Assembly (NCBI GenBank): GCA_033782935.1
Contig: JAWQEG010001373.1
Coordinates: 53,714 to 117,713 of the forward strand
Length of the DNA: 64,000 nucleotides
Source: Petrolisthes cinctipes
Taxonomy: Eukaryota > Arthropoda > Malacostraca > Decapoda > Porcellanidae
Direction of reading: 5' to 3'
The notes beneath the pieces were generated by a model. That model saw only the letters and a program-made list of their open reading frames with translations, had not been told where the DNA came from and searched no databases. Below, in pieces: positions 42,338 through 54,191 of this stretch (the stretch's first letter is position 1; the number at the start of each line of letters is the position of its first letter). The position numbers and the translations under genes are program-made.

Positions 42338-43556
42338 TGTGACGGTGATGTGAGAATGATAGATAATGTAATTTATAATATGACAATTACAACTTACCTT
42401 GCCCTGTTAATTTATGATCTTCGTTGGTTGGCTGCAGCGAAGAAAGTACTCAGGGTTAACTCCCCGTTTTAGGCCCCATCCACCATGCACATAATAATTA
42501 TTTTTATGTTAAGGGTTCTTCCCGATATATGTGTATTTATATAGGTAACAAATCTACTGGTGCATTCAAACAACCAATTGCAAATTTCTATATTTATTCA
42601 ACTCCAGTATGCCAACATGAATAAATTAAATTTCACACACACACACACACACAACTCACGCTCACGCAACGCTAACTAGCTACTCGCTCTCGCTACCTCT
42701 CGCTCTCGCTCACGTGACGATAGTCTAGGTTACGTTAACACCGTAAGTTTCTATCAATTGTTACGCAAGTTGGAATATTTTTCTAATGTCTCACACTCAG
42801 AGTCTCACAACACACTCGTAATTTTCTTCAAAGATCCAACTCCCTTACCTTAATTCACTTACCGAACCAGTGTCAATGCAACTGGTCAGTATACAACTGT
42901 AAAGCCTTGTGAATCGCGTAATATACAACGAATTCGGCGTTTACGTTGATCACTCCCCACTGCACACGTGGAGGATTGATCTAGGTAAGGGAAGCTGACG
43001 ATACGAGTGTGTTCCTTCCTTCAGTGTGTCCTGTTCCAACTGACCCAATTCTTCCTCCTTAACTGGTTCAAAATTTCTCTGACTCCTCCTCCTATCTGTG
43101 TTCGTTTTTCCTAACTGGCTACGATTTACATTGTACCCACTTATTCCTGAGTTATACATGCAATTGCAATTTACCTATGGCGTGCTAATAATTCCCGATA
43201 ATTCCCCTCCACTTCACGATCATTTACAATACCATAAGTTACCCTGGTAACATAATTTTATCAATACAAGATGTACTTAATGTACGAACATCTATAAGAC
43301 AAGATGTGCAAATTCAGTTGAAACCCGGCCTTCCTGACCCTTTTCTAATTTTGGCTACTAATCCGGTACCTGCGGATTAAGACTACCTGCAGATTAACCC
43401 GCTGCACCCCCAACTTAACCCACTCCTGTCTCCTTTGTCTCCTGAATGGAATATTCCAGAACATTCTCTAGAACATTCTATATTGACACCAGTATGGAAT
43501 TTTCCAACTCTCTGTAATTCAAATTACGTCACGAGTATTATGTCTGACTCGTGACA
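42338..43556 (-). repeat. 5' LTR of the nested element
   Basis: On the minus strand it begins TGTCACGAGTCAGAC and ends CACCGTCACA. The first 30 bases contain a hairpin (GTCACGAGT ... ACTCGTGAC). A (CA)n run lies at 42,636-42,655. No second LTR is present in the window. Confidence 0.7.
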
Positions 43557-44662
43557 GGCATGTCTGGTAAGTGTTCATGTTCATGGGTAAAAACGGACTG
43601 GAATTGTGTGTTAAGGGCGTTGGCTTTGTCTTGTGGGTGTGTAACCAAGGAATTGTTGTGTAGTAATGTTGTAATACCGGTCGAGTCTTGTTTGCGTGCT
43701 TTAAAAAAGCTGAAGAATTTGTTGTGGTTTTGTGTGTTGTCTGCGAGGAGAGTGGATGTGTATTTAGTTTCTGCTTGTTTAGTTTCTTTCTGTAGTGTTT
43801 TCTGTATGTTTTTGTATTCTAACCAGTGTTCTGTATCGTTGTATCGTTTTGCTCTGTTGTATGCCTTTACCTTGTTTCTGTGTAGTCTCTTTAATTGTCT
43901 ATTGTACCATGGTAATGACCGGTTATGTGTGATGGTTTTCGTGGGTATGTGCTTGTCCATTGTGTCACGTATAAAAGTCACGAAGTCTGGTCCAGTTTGT
44001 TTCCACAGAGCTGGCCATTGGGTCTGAGTCAAGGAACGAGTCACAAAATTCAACTAAGTCTTGGGTAATGTCATCCATGTCAGCTCTGTTGTACATGTAA
44101 ATTGTCCTGGGTAATTGTTTTTGTGTTGTTGGCTTGATGTTTGCGTCAATGAGTACCATCTCATGGTCACTAAGACCAGGTAGTACTCGTGTCCGTGTAA
44201 TTAAGGAAATGTTGTTTGTGAGAAATAAGTCTAGTATGTTGGATGTGACCCCGTGTCTTATGTTAGGATTATGTCTTTCTACACTGACTTGTGTGCGTGT
44301 TGGTTCGAGTACTGTTTGGGTAAGTGAGTGGGTGTTAATGATGTCAATGAAATTTTCATGTAAGAGTTTCCTATCAGTCTGTAATAGTAAGTCGCCTTCA
44401 TGGGTGGGATTGTCCAGTGTCGCCTGTGCTGTCCAGTTTATGTCGGGAAGGTTAAAGTCACCAGCCAACCATATATTTTTGGAGGGGTCAATTTTAGATA
44501 AACAATCGTCAAGGGTCTGCAGGTATTCTAAGTTTGAATTTGGGGGACGATAAAATGATCCTATAATGAGTGTCCTGCAGCCCTGTATCTGTATTTTAGT
44601 CCATATAATTTCAGAGTCCGCGTTCAGTTGAGTGTACTGGGTGTGGTAAAGGGGTTTGTACT
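43538..44662 (-). pseudogene. LINE endonuclease, 5'-truncated, and linker
   Basis: Upstream half of the split LINE. It starts inside the nuclease ([57 protein letters not shown]). The linker follows (MDKHIPTKTI, SLPWYNRQLKRLHRNKVKAY, NKFFSFFKARKQD), and the sequence stops at the insert after HLPDMP. One frameshift lies near 43,970-44,050, where the two frames overlap. The N-terminal nuclease strands are missing because the LINE is 5'-truncated. Confidence 0.88.
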
Positions 44663-44960
44663 ACAACATTCACCACAAACATCTGCTGAAGTCGGGATTA
44701 AAAAGCATAGACAATGATAACATGTCAGTCAACGATAGGGATAGTACGAACCCAACACACACACACACACACACACACGTTTCCTGTCACTTACACATAT
44801 ATACATATATCCAACGAAGTTGGAGGTGTGACTGGGAGACAAATAACTTGTAAACGACATGACTGGCAAAGAAAAGATCAGAGTATAACTGGTCTGGCAA
44901 AGAAAGGTAAAAAGTAAGTAACATATGAGTCATAAATAAGATGTCCATCAGGCTGTATTT

Positions 44961-45140
44961 AGAGTAGGAGCGGGTAACATCCGGCCCACAGAGGCATATT
45001 GTGTGGCCCGTGAACATACTCCGAATTAATAATGGAATCCGGCCTGCAAGGGGTGGCCAAACTCGGCCTGCAGGCCAGATACAGCCCATGAAGGACTATC
45101 CTCCAGCCCTTAGACAATTCTCGGCATTAACATTGCAATT
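44961..45140. repeat. hAT-like terminal sequences
   Basis: TAGAGTAGGAGCGGGTAACA followed by TCCGGCCCACAGAGGC, and CAAGGGGTGGCCAAACTCGG followed by CCTGCAGGCC, resemble hAT transposon ends (CAGGGGTGGCCAA-type). No transposase frame or matching far end was found. Confidence 0.4.
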
Positions 45141-46388
45141 CGGCCCACTTCAGCCAAATATTATTATTATAATTATTTACCAAAAAAAACATCTGCTGAT
45201 ATATACTGTTTGGCAATTCTGCACTCTCTCTAAGTCAAGGCTACTTGGTGTCTGCTCACTAAGTCTCACCTTCGTTCTCAGCTCTCGGACTGCCACCTCA
45301 AAATATATTCTTCTGTTGTGTATCTCATCCATTGAACTTAACATTGAAACAATTGTTTATGGCAAGTAGAACCAACCATCACACTAATTTGTATGTTTAC
45401 CAAGAACTCTCTTGAATGAACAATGTCACCAAACCATCTCACTAATTTGTATGTTTTTTTTTTTCAATAATTTTTTTGCACAAAGGCACCTAGTGGTTCT
45501 CGTTCGTCACTGCTGCCTGCAATATGCTCCAGAAAGTCTCATCTGACCTCCGCCCTACTGTACAAAGGTTGCCCGCTCTTGATTTACAGGCACAGCAATA
45601 TGTAAACGAGTGGCAGAAGCAATAGACCCAGCGGGTAGAATATAATGAAGCCAAAGTGCGACATGAACAGAGAATAAAACTGGCACCGTAGAACACTGGT
45701 TCTGAGATGTTATCTGTCCAGATGTGAGGATGAGATCCAGAGTACCTTCCTGAAGCTGAAAGGTCATGTCAGGATCGGTGGAGGTACAGAAGAAGGCGAT
45801 GTGGCTAGAAGCTATGTATGCAAGTTAAGAGCTTGCCCAGAGGTGAGAAACCATCCTGGAAATACTTCCTGGATAAAGAATATACTCAGATGATGTAGAA
45901 ACACATAGACCATGAGTTGACTGAGTTTAACATAACTGGTTATACCACAGACGCTCCAGGGGATGACATTAAGATCGAACCCTATGCTTGGATGAAGAAA
46001 TCCGGAGAGTAGAGGCAGATGAATGACCTGGAAAAGGAGACAAACAAAGAGAATTGACTGGCACACAAATCTTCTCAGGTGTAACAAATTTCATGAACTG
46101 GGCAGATAGTTGGTTTTCTTGTTTGTGGAGCTGATTGAGACTTAGTTTTTTAGAATCGATGATTCGAGCAAGAGAGGAAGGTTCTGCCGGAGGTGATGTC
46201 GACGAGTCCTGGACTGTGGCCGGTAGAACGTACCAGAGCCGAGTCATCCTCCAGGGAATACCTTGGTTGGGCAGCTGCACCCGGGGGGCCATGGCGATAG
46301 GCCCCTGGAAGGGCCGAGTTATCTGCCTGGGAATCACTTGGTCCCGGAGGGCACTGGCGTGAGGTCCCTCAGAGCCAAACTCCACGAC
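45141..46388. other. Unassigned; one minus-strand open frame 45,969-46,385
   Basis: The 138-codon frame (MEFGSEGPHASALRDQVIPR ... KLSLNQLHKQENQLSAQFMKF) has no family I recognise. Its 5' part overlaps the upstream edge of the plus-strand LINE RNase H copy, so it is likely an antisense artefact. Elsewhere I see no gene. Confidence 0.35.
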
Positions 46389-47480
46389 CTCGTAGAGTGT
46401 GTCGGTATAGAATTCTCAACAATCGATACCCTGGTCTTTGTAAACATTGCATCCTGGGTAACACCCCCCTTTTACTATTGTGGATTCCTGGTTGCCAGGG
46501 GTTAAATTCTCGGTGCCGGAGGTGGAGGTACACCAGAGGTTTCGAGAAATAATTGTTAATCATCTTCCATATATCCATTTGTATTCCGACGGCTCCAAGA
46601 CGGATGAATGTGTGGGTACAGGTGTGTGGTCGACCGAATGCCAGTTGAGATTCAGACTGCCGAATCATACATCAATTTTTCTTGCTGAACTTTTTGCCAT
46701 CGATAAAGCTTTGGATTTTGCCTAATCGACGACCCACGATAGGATAGTTATTTTTACTGATTCTCTAAGTTCACTTAAAGCTATTAAATCCTTGAATACA
46801 ACTAACAATGAAATACAGGGTAATATCATTAGTAAGCTGTTTAGTGCCAATAAGTCAATCAACCTAATATGGGTACCTTCACATTATGGTATCTATGGCA
46901 ATGAACAGGCTGATATATTAGCCGGGTCAACTGTTGATCTGAACCTTAGCATATTCCGTACGGATCTCAGGTGTTTTGTGCCCCTCATTAAATCTCGAAT
47001 TCATCTCCTGTGGCAAAGGCAGTGGACCAGATTACACATCAGGAATAAAGTTAAAAAAGTCATAGAACCCTGGGTTACGTCATCATGGCGTAGCCGTAGG
47101 AATGAGGTGGTGTTGGCCCGTCTCAGGGTCAATGCCACATGGGTAGCCCACCTTGAACCCTATGTCACTAAAAAAATCCCCAAAATTGCCAATCGTGCAA
47201 CACAATAATGTCAATGTCCAATCAGATATTTTTTTGTAATACATATATAAATCAAAGAATCAAAATTAAACAATATTTCCAACACAAAAATATAGTTTTC
47301 ACCATCAACAAATTACTAGCAGATGATACGAATATTATAAATAAACTGATGAGTTTTCTGAGGGAGATAAAAAATTATGACCTAATATAGATTAATATAA
47401 TAAAATCGAACCATTGGCTTAATGACCTTTGGCTATATGCCACTGGTAGATAGCCAATAAATCCAACAAGCTAAGCTAAG
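46389..47480 (+). pseudogene. LINE RNase H domain and C-terminal zinc region (copy A)
   Basis: 3' part of a Jockey/I-type LINE that encodes its own RNase H. YIHLYSDGSKTDECVGTGVW has the first Asp, SIFLAELFAIDKALDFA the Glu, RIVIFTDSLSSLKAI the second Asp, and LIWVPSHYGIYGNEQADILA the His/Asp end. A TAG follows ALDFA at 46,722. Then come a basic linker and RNEVVLARLRVNATWVAHL. The cysteine-rich tail is frameshifted near 47,195. The 3' end is near 47,480, with TAAGC repeats (CAAGCTAAGCTAAG). Confidence 0.85.
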
Positions 47481-48574
47481 TGATCGGGGCCATTTCTCCT
47501 GTTTTGGTGAATCAGTGTTGTGACATGAGGGTGGTCTTCTCTGCAGCTATGCCTGGGATAGGCTGAGTTATAACATTTCTGCTTTCTGTTTTAGCTGTGT
47601 CTAGTGATTGGGAGTTCTTACTCAGTGTTAGTTTTTCTGTATTATTGTATTGTCTATTTGTGTGTAACAAGGTTTACATTATCATATGTTTAAGTGTTTC
47701 TTGGCTTTCGTTTACCCGGTATATTTTTTAACTCCATTTGTAACAATATCAGATTGTCGTTGTCTGTCTGCCGTTGGGGTTCCATTATCGTCTGCCATTG
47801 TCCTAGCTTGGTCCTTGGTCGTTAACCTCCCTCCTTGAGGAGGAGGGAGGCTAGTCGGGTAAACATCCATCCTGGGCATCGGACTACGTCCGACCCCTCT
47901 CCCTGGCACACCATCCTAACTCCCTTAACTATTGTACCAACCCCCAGAAATGGACAATAATTTAGGGAAGAGAAAAAGTTTCCATTACTCGCACCCCCCC
48001 CTTAGTGGAAGCCATGTGGCGTTCTCCAGTACCAGCTAGGGGATCGGAGTTTGTGCAGAAGGAACTTCCCCACCACCGAACCTGCCTAATGCAAGGGGTG
48101 GTGTAGTAGGAACCCACCCCCCAGGCGATTACCGGTGCTCAGCCAGAGACACCCGTAGGCCCAGGAAGTCGCATGGAAAATATGGAAGAAAAAGTAGTTT
48201 GAGAAAAAGAGGCGCCCAAATGACGCACCAGACTACTGGGCCCCACTACCACAGGGTTTCCCCTGGAGCAGCGAGTGCTGCGGGTCTGGTGTGGGGAGCA
48301 ACTAACTACTTTACTACACTACTGGTTGTCCTCCAGCAAAACCAAAACACTGAATGTGTACCAAAGCAATGCAGCAAACCGCTGCAAATTTACTTTAATG
48401 TATTACTTTAACCAGGCACAGAGACAACAGAGTACTACTGGTGAGAGGCCCCGGCAAACCAGGGTAACTCCACGGACAGTACGTGGTATCTGTTGTTGCT
48501 GTGCTAAGAGAGGACAAGGTCTGACCACTGCAAAGGCTAGACTGAGACTGGACCGACTGTTGATGATAATGATG
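47481..48574. other. Unassigned spacer between inverted LINE tails
   Basis: Moderately GC-rich. A minus frame at 47,909-47,712 (MADDNGTPTADRQRQSD) and a GGAGGGAGG/CCTCCCTCC inverted pair near 47,827-47,850 are visible; neither supports a gene call. Confidence 0.4.
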
Positions 48575-50957
48575 TGTTGGATTTATTGGCTATCAACCAG
48601 TGGCATATAGCCAAAGGTCATTAAGCCAATGGTTCCATTTTTTTATATCAATCTATATAAGGTCATAAAGTTTTGTTTCTCAGAAAATTCAACAGTTTAT
48701 TTATAATATTCTTATCGTCTGCAAGAATATTGTCTATTGGGAAAGCAATATTTTTATTCTGAAAATATTGTTTTATATTATTCCGTTGCCCCTTGTATGT
48801 TTCACAAAACAACAAAAGATGTGATATTGACATTATTGTATTGCATGATGGGCAATTTTGGGGAAAATTTCTGTTAATGTAAGGCTCTAGGTGGGTGATT
48901 CTGGTGACTTTGACCCGAAGACGAGCCAACACCACCTCGTCCCTACGGCTACGCTATGATGACGGAGCCCAGGGTTCTATAATTGTTTTAACTATATTTC
49001 TGATGTTTAGTTTGGCCCACTACCTTTGAAACATGAGATGAATTCAGAATTTATTGAAGGAAACAAAATACCTGAGACCCGTATGCTAAGGTCCAGGGGG
49101 CTGATGCACGAAAGACCTAGCGGCCGTTAAGTTACCTTAGCCGCCATTTTTGCCCTTAACTCACTAAGGTGGTATGCACGAAACACCTTAGCGGCAATTG
49201 TGGTGGCCATCTTTAACCTTACGGCTAAGGGTGGTCGAGAGCACCATTTAGACGACCGTAGGGTTGAGTTGTGGAGAGTTGTGCTGCCGACCAGCCCAAA
49301 TTATCGTACAGCAGTAATGCCGAAATTATGGTACTTTCCTCAAAATTATGGTAGGCTGTGCACATCAATTATGGTATTATTATTGTACTGTGCTAATCTT
49401 TACTAATAAGCAAATTTTTAATAACCAAGTTATATTATAGGCCTACTATAAAAGAAGAAAATCACATAGGTTATAAATGCTTTTATTTGTTATTATTTTT
49501 AAATTATATCATTGAATAGATGCTCTTTTCTCACTATAATTATTTATTTTATATGTTCCGACACTGTATTGGTCTACTACAACTACCACCATTGTCCTAC
49601 CACAACAACAAACATTACACAGGGAATGGTAAGTTTGGAAAATCATCTAAACGGGAATCTTCACCACCACATTCACTACTACCACAACTACAACCTTCAC
49701 ATAAATAGAGAAGAAAAGTAGACAGTAAGAGAGGAAGTAAGGTGGTCAGAAATCTCTGCATACTCTGGTTGTAATAGCTAGGCCTCCCTGTTATGAAGTC
49801 GGCAAATTCAAAGTTTCTTAATCCTCCAAACCTTGCTAGGAAACAAATGACCCTATAGCCTACATATTAAATCAACGTGTATTCTGGTGTGATGTGAACG
49901 AATGGTAGGCACCAGAAAATGTATTATCTTTTTTTCCATTCAGTTATCATAATCATGAGTTCTTCATCAGCAGCAGTATAATTTGCAATCTTGCAAGCTT
50001 AGTAGGAGGCTCTTCTGCCATATTAAGTAATTAAATGCCGAAATAAATATTTCTATGCTCAAGAAATCTCACACAATGTTCACCTCCCACTTCACGCAAT
50101 GAAAATGAGTCATTTGTTTGTTTTCTGTGATAAGCTGTCATTCCAACTGACTTCTGATTGGCTTATGTTGCCTAACGTGTTTATGAAGCTGCCCTCTCAT
50201 TAGCCCAGAGAATGTCAGCTGGTGGTCCATAGGCGGAAGGGAATGGAACGAAACAAACATGGCCGACTGCTAAGATCACCAAAGGGAACACTAAGGTTGA
50301 TGTTAAGGCTAATAGAGCATACAACCATAGCAGCAACCTTACCATCCCATTAGTAAAACTGCCTAAGGTTACCTTAACGGTCGCTCTGCTAAGGTCTTTC
50401 GTGCATCCGCCCCACAGATCATGAGTTGACCCGGCTAGTATATCAGCCTGTTCATTGCCATAGATACCATAATGTGAAGTTACCCATATTAGATTGATTG
50501 ACTTATTGGAACAAAACAGCTTACTAATTATATTACCCTGTATTTCATTGTTAGTAGTATTTAAGGATGTAATAGCTTTAAGTGAACTTAGTGAATCAGT
50601 AAAGATAACTATCCAATCGTGGGTCGTCGATAGGGCAAAATCCAAAGCCTTATCAATAGCAAAAAGTTCAGTAAGGAAAATCGATGTATGATTCGGCAAT
50701 CTGAATCTTAACTGGCATTCGGTCGACCACACACCTGCACCCACACATTCATCCGTCTTGGAGCCGTCGGTATACAGATGGAAATATTGAAGATGTTTAA
50801 CAATTATCTCTCGAAACCTCTGGTGTACTTCCACCTCCAGCACCGGGATTTAACCCCTGGCAACCAGGAATCCACAATAGTGAAAGGGGGTGTTACCCAG
50901 GGTGCAATGTTTATTAAGACCAGGGTATCGATTGTTGATAATTCTATGTAATTTTGT
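48575..50957 (-). pseudogene. LINE RNase H domain and zinc tail (copy B), split by a DNA transposon
   Basis: Same family as copy A in opposite orientation. The RNase H part lies at 50,843-50,420 (YFHLYTDGSKTDECVGAGVW, FLTELFAIDKALDFALS, IVIFTDSLSSLKAITSL, WVTSHYGIYGNEQADIL), with no stop at the site mutated in copy A. An insertion (49,097-50,414) interrupts it after ILAGS. The tail continues 49,096-48,663 with LARLRVKVTRITHLEPY and the zinc motif NCPSCNTIMSISHLLLFCET. The 3' UTR (GGCTTAATGACCTTTGGCTA) matches copy A. Confidence 0.85.
49097..50414. mobile_element. PIF/Harbinger-like non-autonomous transposon
   Basis: Ends GGGGCTGATGCACGAAAGAC and its complement, with pairing for about 55 bp (GACCGTTAAGGTAACCTTAG). 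CAG occurs on both sides (49,094-49,096 and 50,415-50,417), a 3-bp duplication at a site that reads CAG once in copy A. A 3-bp duplication and GGGGC ends fit PIF/Harbinger. No transposase was found; the interior is AT-rich, with a partial second copy of the arm near 49,171. Confidence 0.7.
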
Positions 50958-51795
50958 GCCTGCCAACGTTGCACGAGTTGACGTGGTGAGAACCGTCCAG
51001 CTTTTATCAGTAGTAGTTCAGCAGTAGTTCAGAGAGTCAGAGGTAGACCATCACAGCATAAACACACACTCCCTCCTCTCCCTTCAGCGCAGATAACCGT
51101 GTTGGGAAGTATTTTCTTGTTTCAAGATTTTCTTGTGTTTAATTATTACGATAGGGTGTGGGATAAGTGTTTCTCATTTGTTTACTACGGTACTCTCGTA
51201 TTGTGTAATCATCCTGTGACAGTGGTCTGATGTATATGTCTGCCACTAGTGATTTCCATAAATTAGTTATCGTTTCTTGTGTGTAGCATTCACGCCCGAT
51301 ATCCGTGATCACTTCTTAGTAACCACGTACTATACAGTACCTAATATATATATTTAACCTTCTGTGGCCACGGTGGGTGGTGCTGTCATATCATTTATTC
51401 ATTAAAGGGCGGACGTGGACGGGAACGTTAAATCTATATGGTATCTATTAGGGCTGTTAACATTTGAAGTGTTGAACAGTGATTATCATTATTTAATTGT
51501 ACTTATATTATGTCATATCTGGCCTACTGCCATTATTCCTCTGTCTCATTAAAGAAAATTAGATGGTCTTAATTTGTTTAGTACTTGGTTCAGTATTGGT
51601 ATAACTTACTCAGTTAATCTAGAGAGCAAACTAGTAAGTCTCCTAGCGAATAACAGGCTAAAGAGCTTGGATGCGTTAAGGCTACGGGCTATACTTTCCA
51701 CTGTATCTGCGAGGGCTCATAGGTGTTACATAGGTAGGCTACTCAGTGTATCGAGACCTGGGTAGTTGAGCCTGTGATGAGGCTACGGCCTTGGG
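50958..51795. other. No recognisable gene
   Basis: Unique-looking sequence. The short plus frame 51,574-51,765 has no identifiable homology. Confidence 0.45.
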
Positions 51796-51798
51796 ATC

Positions 51799-51920
<122 letters not shown>

Positions 51921-52302
51921 TGCATTTGTCGCGGCTTCTAGCCGCTTAAATTGTATTTATTGGTTGTGGAACCAGCACAGCTGGATTTGCTATAGAATAC
52001 ACCCCTTCTCCAGCCCAGGCCCCATATAGGCATAATCTGGGGTAGAAGGGTCTATTCCGTGACGATCATCAGAAGTAAATTAAAATTCAAATCTGGCGCT
52101 GTACTGATAGTGGAGCCACCTGGTGGTGGCGTGATGAGGTATTAAGCCCGCTCCCCGCAGGTCGCCGCTCGGTTACTCCAATGAGAAAGAAAGTGAATGC
52201 CTGCTGCATCGGGAGGTGGGTGGGACAGTAAAAGCTGTGCTGGTTCCACAACCAATAAATACAATTTAAGCGGCTAGAAGCCGCGGCAAATGCACTATTA
52301 TT
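51921..52302. repeat. Foldback block containing a DIRS terminal repeat
   Basis: The outer arms GTGCATTTGTCGCGGCTTCT (51,921) and its complement (to 52,302) pair over about 62 bp and include GGAACCAGCACAGC. Inside, 51,970-52,190 matches the right terminus of the DIRS element (59,200-59,420) in inverted orientation (AGAATACACCCCTTCTC, CCGTGACGATCATCAGAAGT, AGCCACCTGGTGGTG). Confidence 0.75.
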
Positions 52303-52917
52303 GGTATAGTGGAACCAGCACAGCTGGATTTGCTATGCATGCGATGCGGTAGGTGGGAGGTGAGGTGGAGGCAATCACGTGCTTAGTTAAGAGCGGTCGA
52401 GAGAGCGGGGAATCATAAAAGGTAACCGAGCTAAGATGAGGCCGAAGCTAAAGCAGCTTCCACACTAGCTAGGGGAATAGCTGTGGTGGAAGTGTTGTAA
52501 TAGTTATAATAAAAATATTATATACCGTAGACTATTCTGTTATAGACCAGAATTGTTACCCATCTAAAGTCTTTATAGGCAGACTCGAGGGGTCGGGTAC
52601 AGGAGAGGGGGTGCCCCCGGGCCTCCCCCCCACCCTTTTTTTTTATTAAAGTCCTCTGAGCTAGGGCTATGGCCCCGGCTCAGGTCATGCGATCCCGAGG
52701 GGATGAAGGAGGACACAAGGATGCAGTAATCCTGTGTTTAATATATATATCCAGTCACTCATCCTAGCATAGTAAGTTTCGGAGAATGAATACTCAAGAA
52801 TTCTGTAACAATGTAATTTATTATATCCAGCACCATATGTACAAACATGAAAGACATGGGGATGAGCGTGAAACTGTACATGATGGGGGTGAAGTATGGG
52901 ATGACTAGTGACGGGAA
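52303..52917. other. DIRS 3' non-coding region
   Basis: Between the recombinase stop and the left terminal repeat. It contains CCTCCCCCCCACCC, poly(T) at 52,636 and no frame. An internal complementary region would be expected here but I could not confirm one. Confidence 0.5.
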
Positions 52918-54191
52918 TTAAGTCGCCCGACCTTTTCCCTTCGGGCGGCCCCTCCCCCTCATGTGTCTCCCACGGGGACCCTGGGGAATGGAGGGTGGAG
53001 TACCCATACCCACACAGGGGGTAGGGGAGAGCGAGTGGAACAGATACCTCGTCCTGAAGGAGGAAGTGGAAGTCCAGCCACCCAAATCCCGAACCCTCTC
53101 CACCGAGTGAGTCCTGAGGAAGGCGAGGGAGGCGGCCACGCCCCTAACGCTGTGAGCCCTCGGGGCGTGTCCGGGATCCCCATTCTCTATCACTCGGCAG
53201 AGAAGGCGAGCGATTGACCTAGGGAAGAGAGGGTTACCGGACCTAGAGTTGTAGAAGAGGTGGTCCGGAGAAGCCCCTCTCGTCGCCTCCACGTATGTAG
53301 TAAACGCATGGACTGGACAGAGGGGGTGGAAACTTCCATCCCTCAGGAACGAGGGTACTGTGAGAGGGCCAATCCTGTCGTCAGTCTGCTCGTTCTTAGC
53401 TAGGAAAGCAGGAGAGGGGGAGATAGTTAAAAAAGTAAGGTTAGGGCTTACAGATGAAATGGCTGTGTGACGGGTAAGGGCTGCCAACTGAGAGGCCCTG
53501 TACCCTGTAGCTAAGGCGAGCAGGAAGAGAGCTTTCTGGAGGAGGTGACAAACCTCCAGACGGACCCCCTCGAAGGTCAGGTAGGAAAGGACGTGGTGAA
53601 GGGACCAGGAGGGAGTCTGGGCCCGGTGAGGTGCGGTCCCCACCCGAATCCCCATCCTCAGGAGAGAGAGAGAGGCCTCTCCGAAACCTTAATGTTAAAA
53701 CCCAGGAGGAGGGGATCAGACAGGGCTGCGTGATGTGCAAGCACCGTCGCCGGGGCCCTGTTGGTGGAATCGGCGAGCCACATGAGGAATTCCAGGACCA
53801 TGTCCTCCGAGATGACCCTGGAGGGGTGTCTTCGTAAGAAGTCCTGGAATCTTTTCCAGCACGATTCGTACTGTCGCACCGACGACTGACGATAAGCCCT
53901 CAGCATCTTGCCCACTGTCTCCTTAGTGAACCTTTTGCTGAGGACTCCCCGTAGAAACTCCAAGCGTGTAGTTTCAGTGACGCTTGGAGTGGTGCAGACA
54001 GGGCACTGGAGAGGCACGCCGATCCCAACTGAAGAGGATGAGGGCACCACCGGGACAGTTCTCCGAACCACGGCTGCGCTGGCCAGAGGGGGGCTATGAG
54101 GAGTACCCTCCCCCTGATTGTGTGCAGCTTGAGGATCGCCTTCAGGAGGACTGACGTAGCTGGGGGTGGGAAGAGGTAGAGATACCCCCAC
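52918..54191 (-). pseudogene. DIRS tyrosine recombinase
   Basis: Site-specific recombinase that integrates the circular DNA copy. The core-binding domain lies in frame 54,191-53,658 (RAYRQSSVRQYESCWKRFQD, DMVLEFLMWLADSTNRAPAT). The catalytic domain is in frame 53,655-52,918. A CT-repeat slip at about 53,670 (in SERPLSLS / SLSLLRMG) shifts the frame. Catalytic residues seen are Arg in LLALATGYRASQLAAL, the HxxR pair in PRAHSVRGVAASLAF, Trp in DLGGWTSTSSF and the nucleophile Tyr in RTRYLFHSLSP. All key residues are present, so only the frameshift separates it from an intact gene. The C-terminus is a basic RGRGRPKGKGRAT tail. Confidence 0.88.

Larger units (their letters stand above)
40629..43556 (-). 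mobile_element. LTR retrotransposon piece (LTR-PBS-gag-protease) nested in LINE
   Basis: It has a single LTR of about 1.2 kb (42,338-43,556), a tRNA-Lys-type primer site (42,321-42,333), gag and a protease. It then joins the LINE directly at about 40,630, with no RT, RNase H, integrase or 3' LTR. The 3' junction with the LINE is exact to a few bases (GTGAC-TACTTCAATG). Confidence 0.8.
38909..44662 (-). mobile_element. CR1/L2-like LINE, 5'-truncated, split by an LTR element
   Basis: The minus-strand LINE runs from a truncated endonuclease near 44,662 to a 3' end with (TTGAAC)n repeats (38,908-38,930), a short-repeat tail usual for CR1-group elements. It is interrupted between 43,55x and 40,63x by an LTR retrotransposon piece. 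Deleting the insert restores the frame (DMPV then TTSMPTPSH). Confidence 0.88.

Noticed and set aside
46135..46362. Short plus frames upstream of LINE copy A as part of a host gene
   Set aside because: No recognisable domain and adjacent to decayed LINE sequence; coding status could not be supported.
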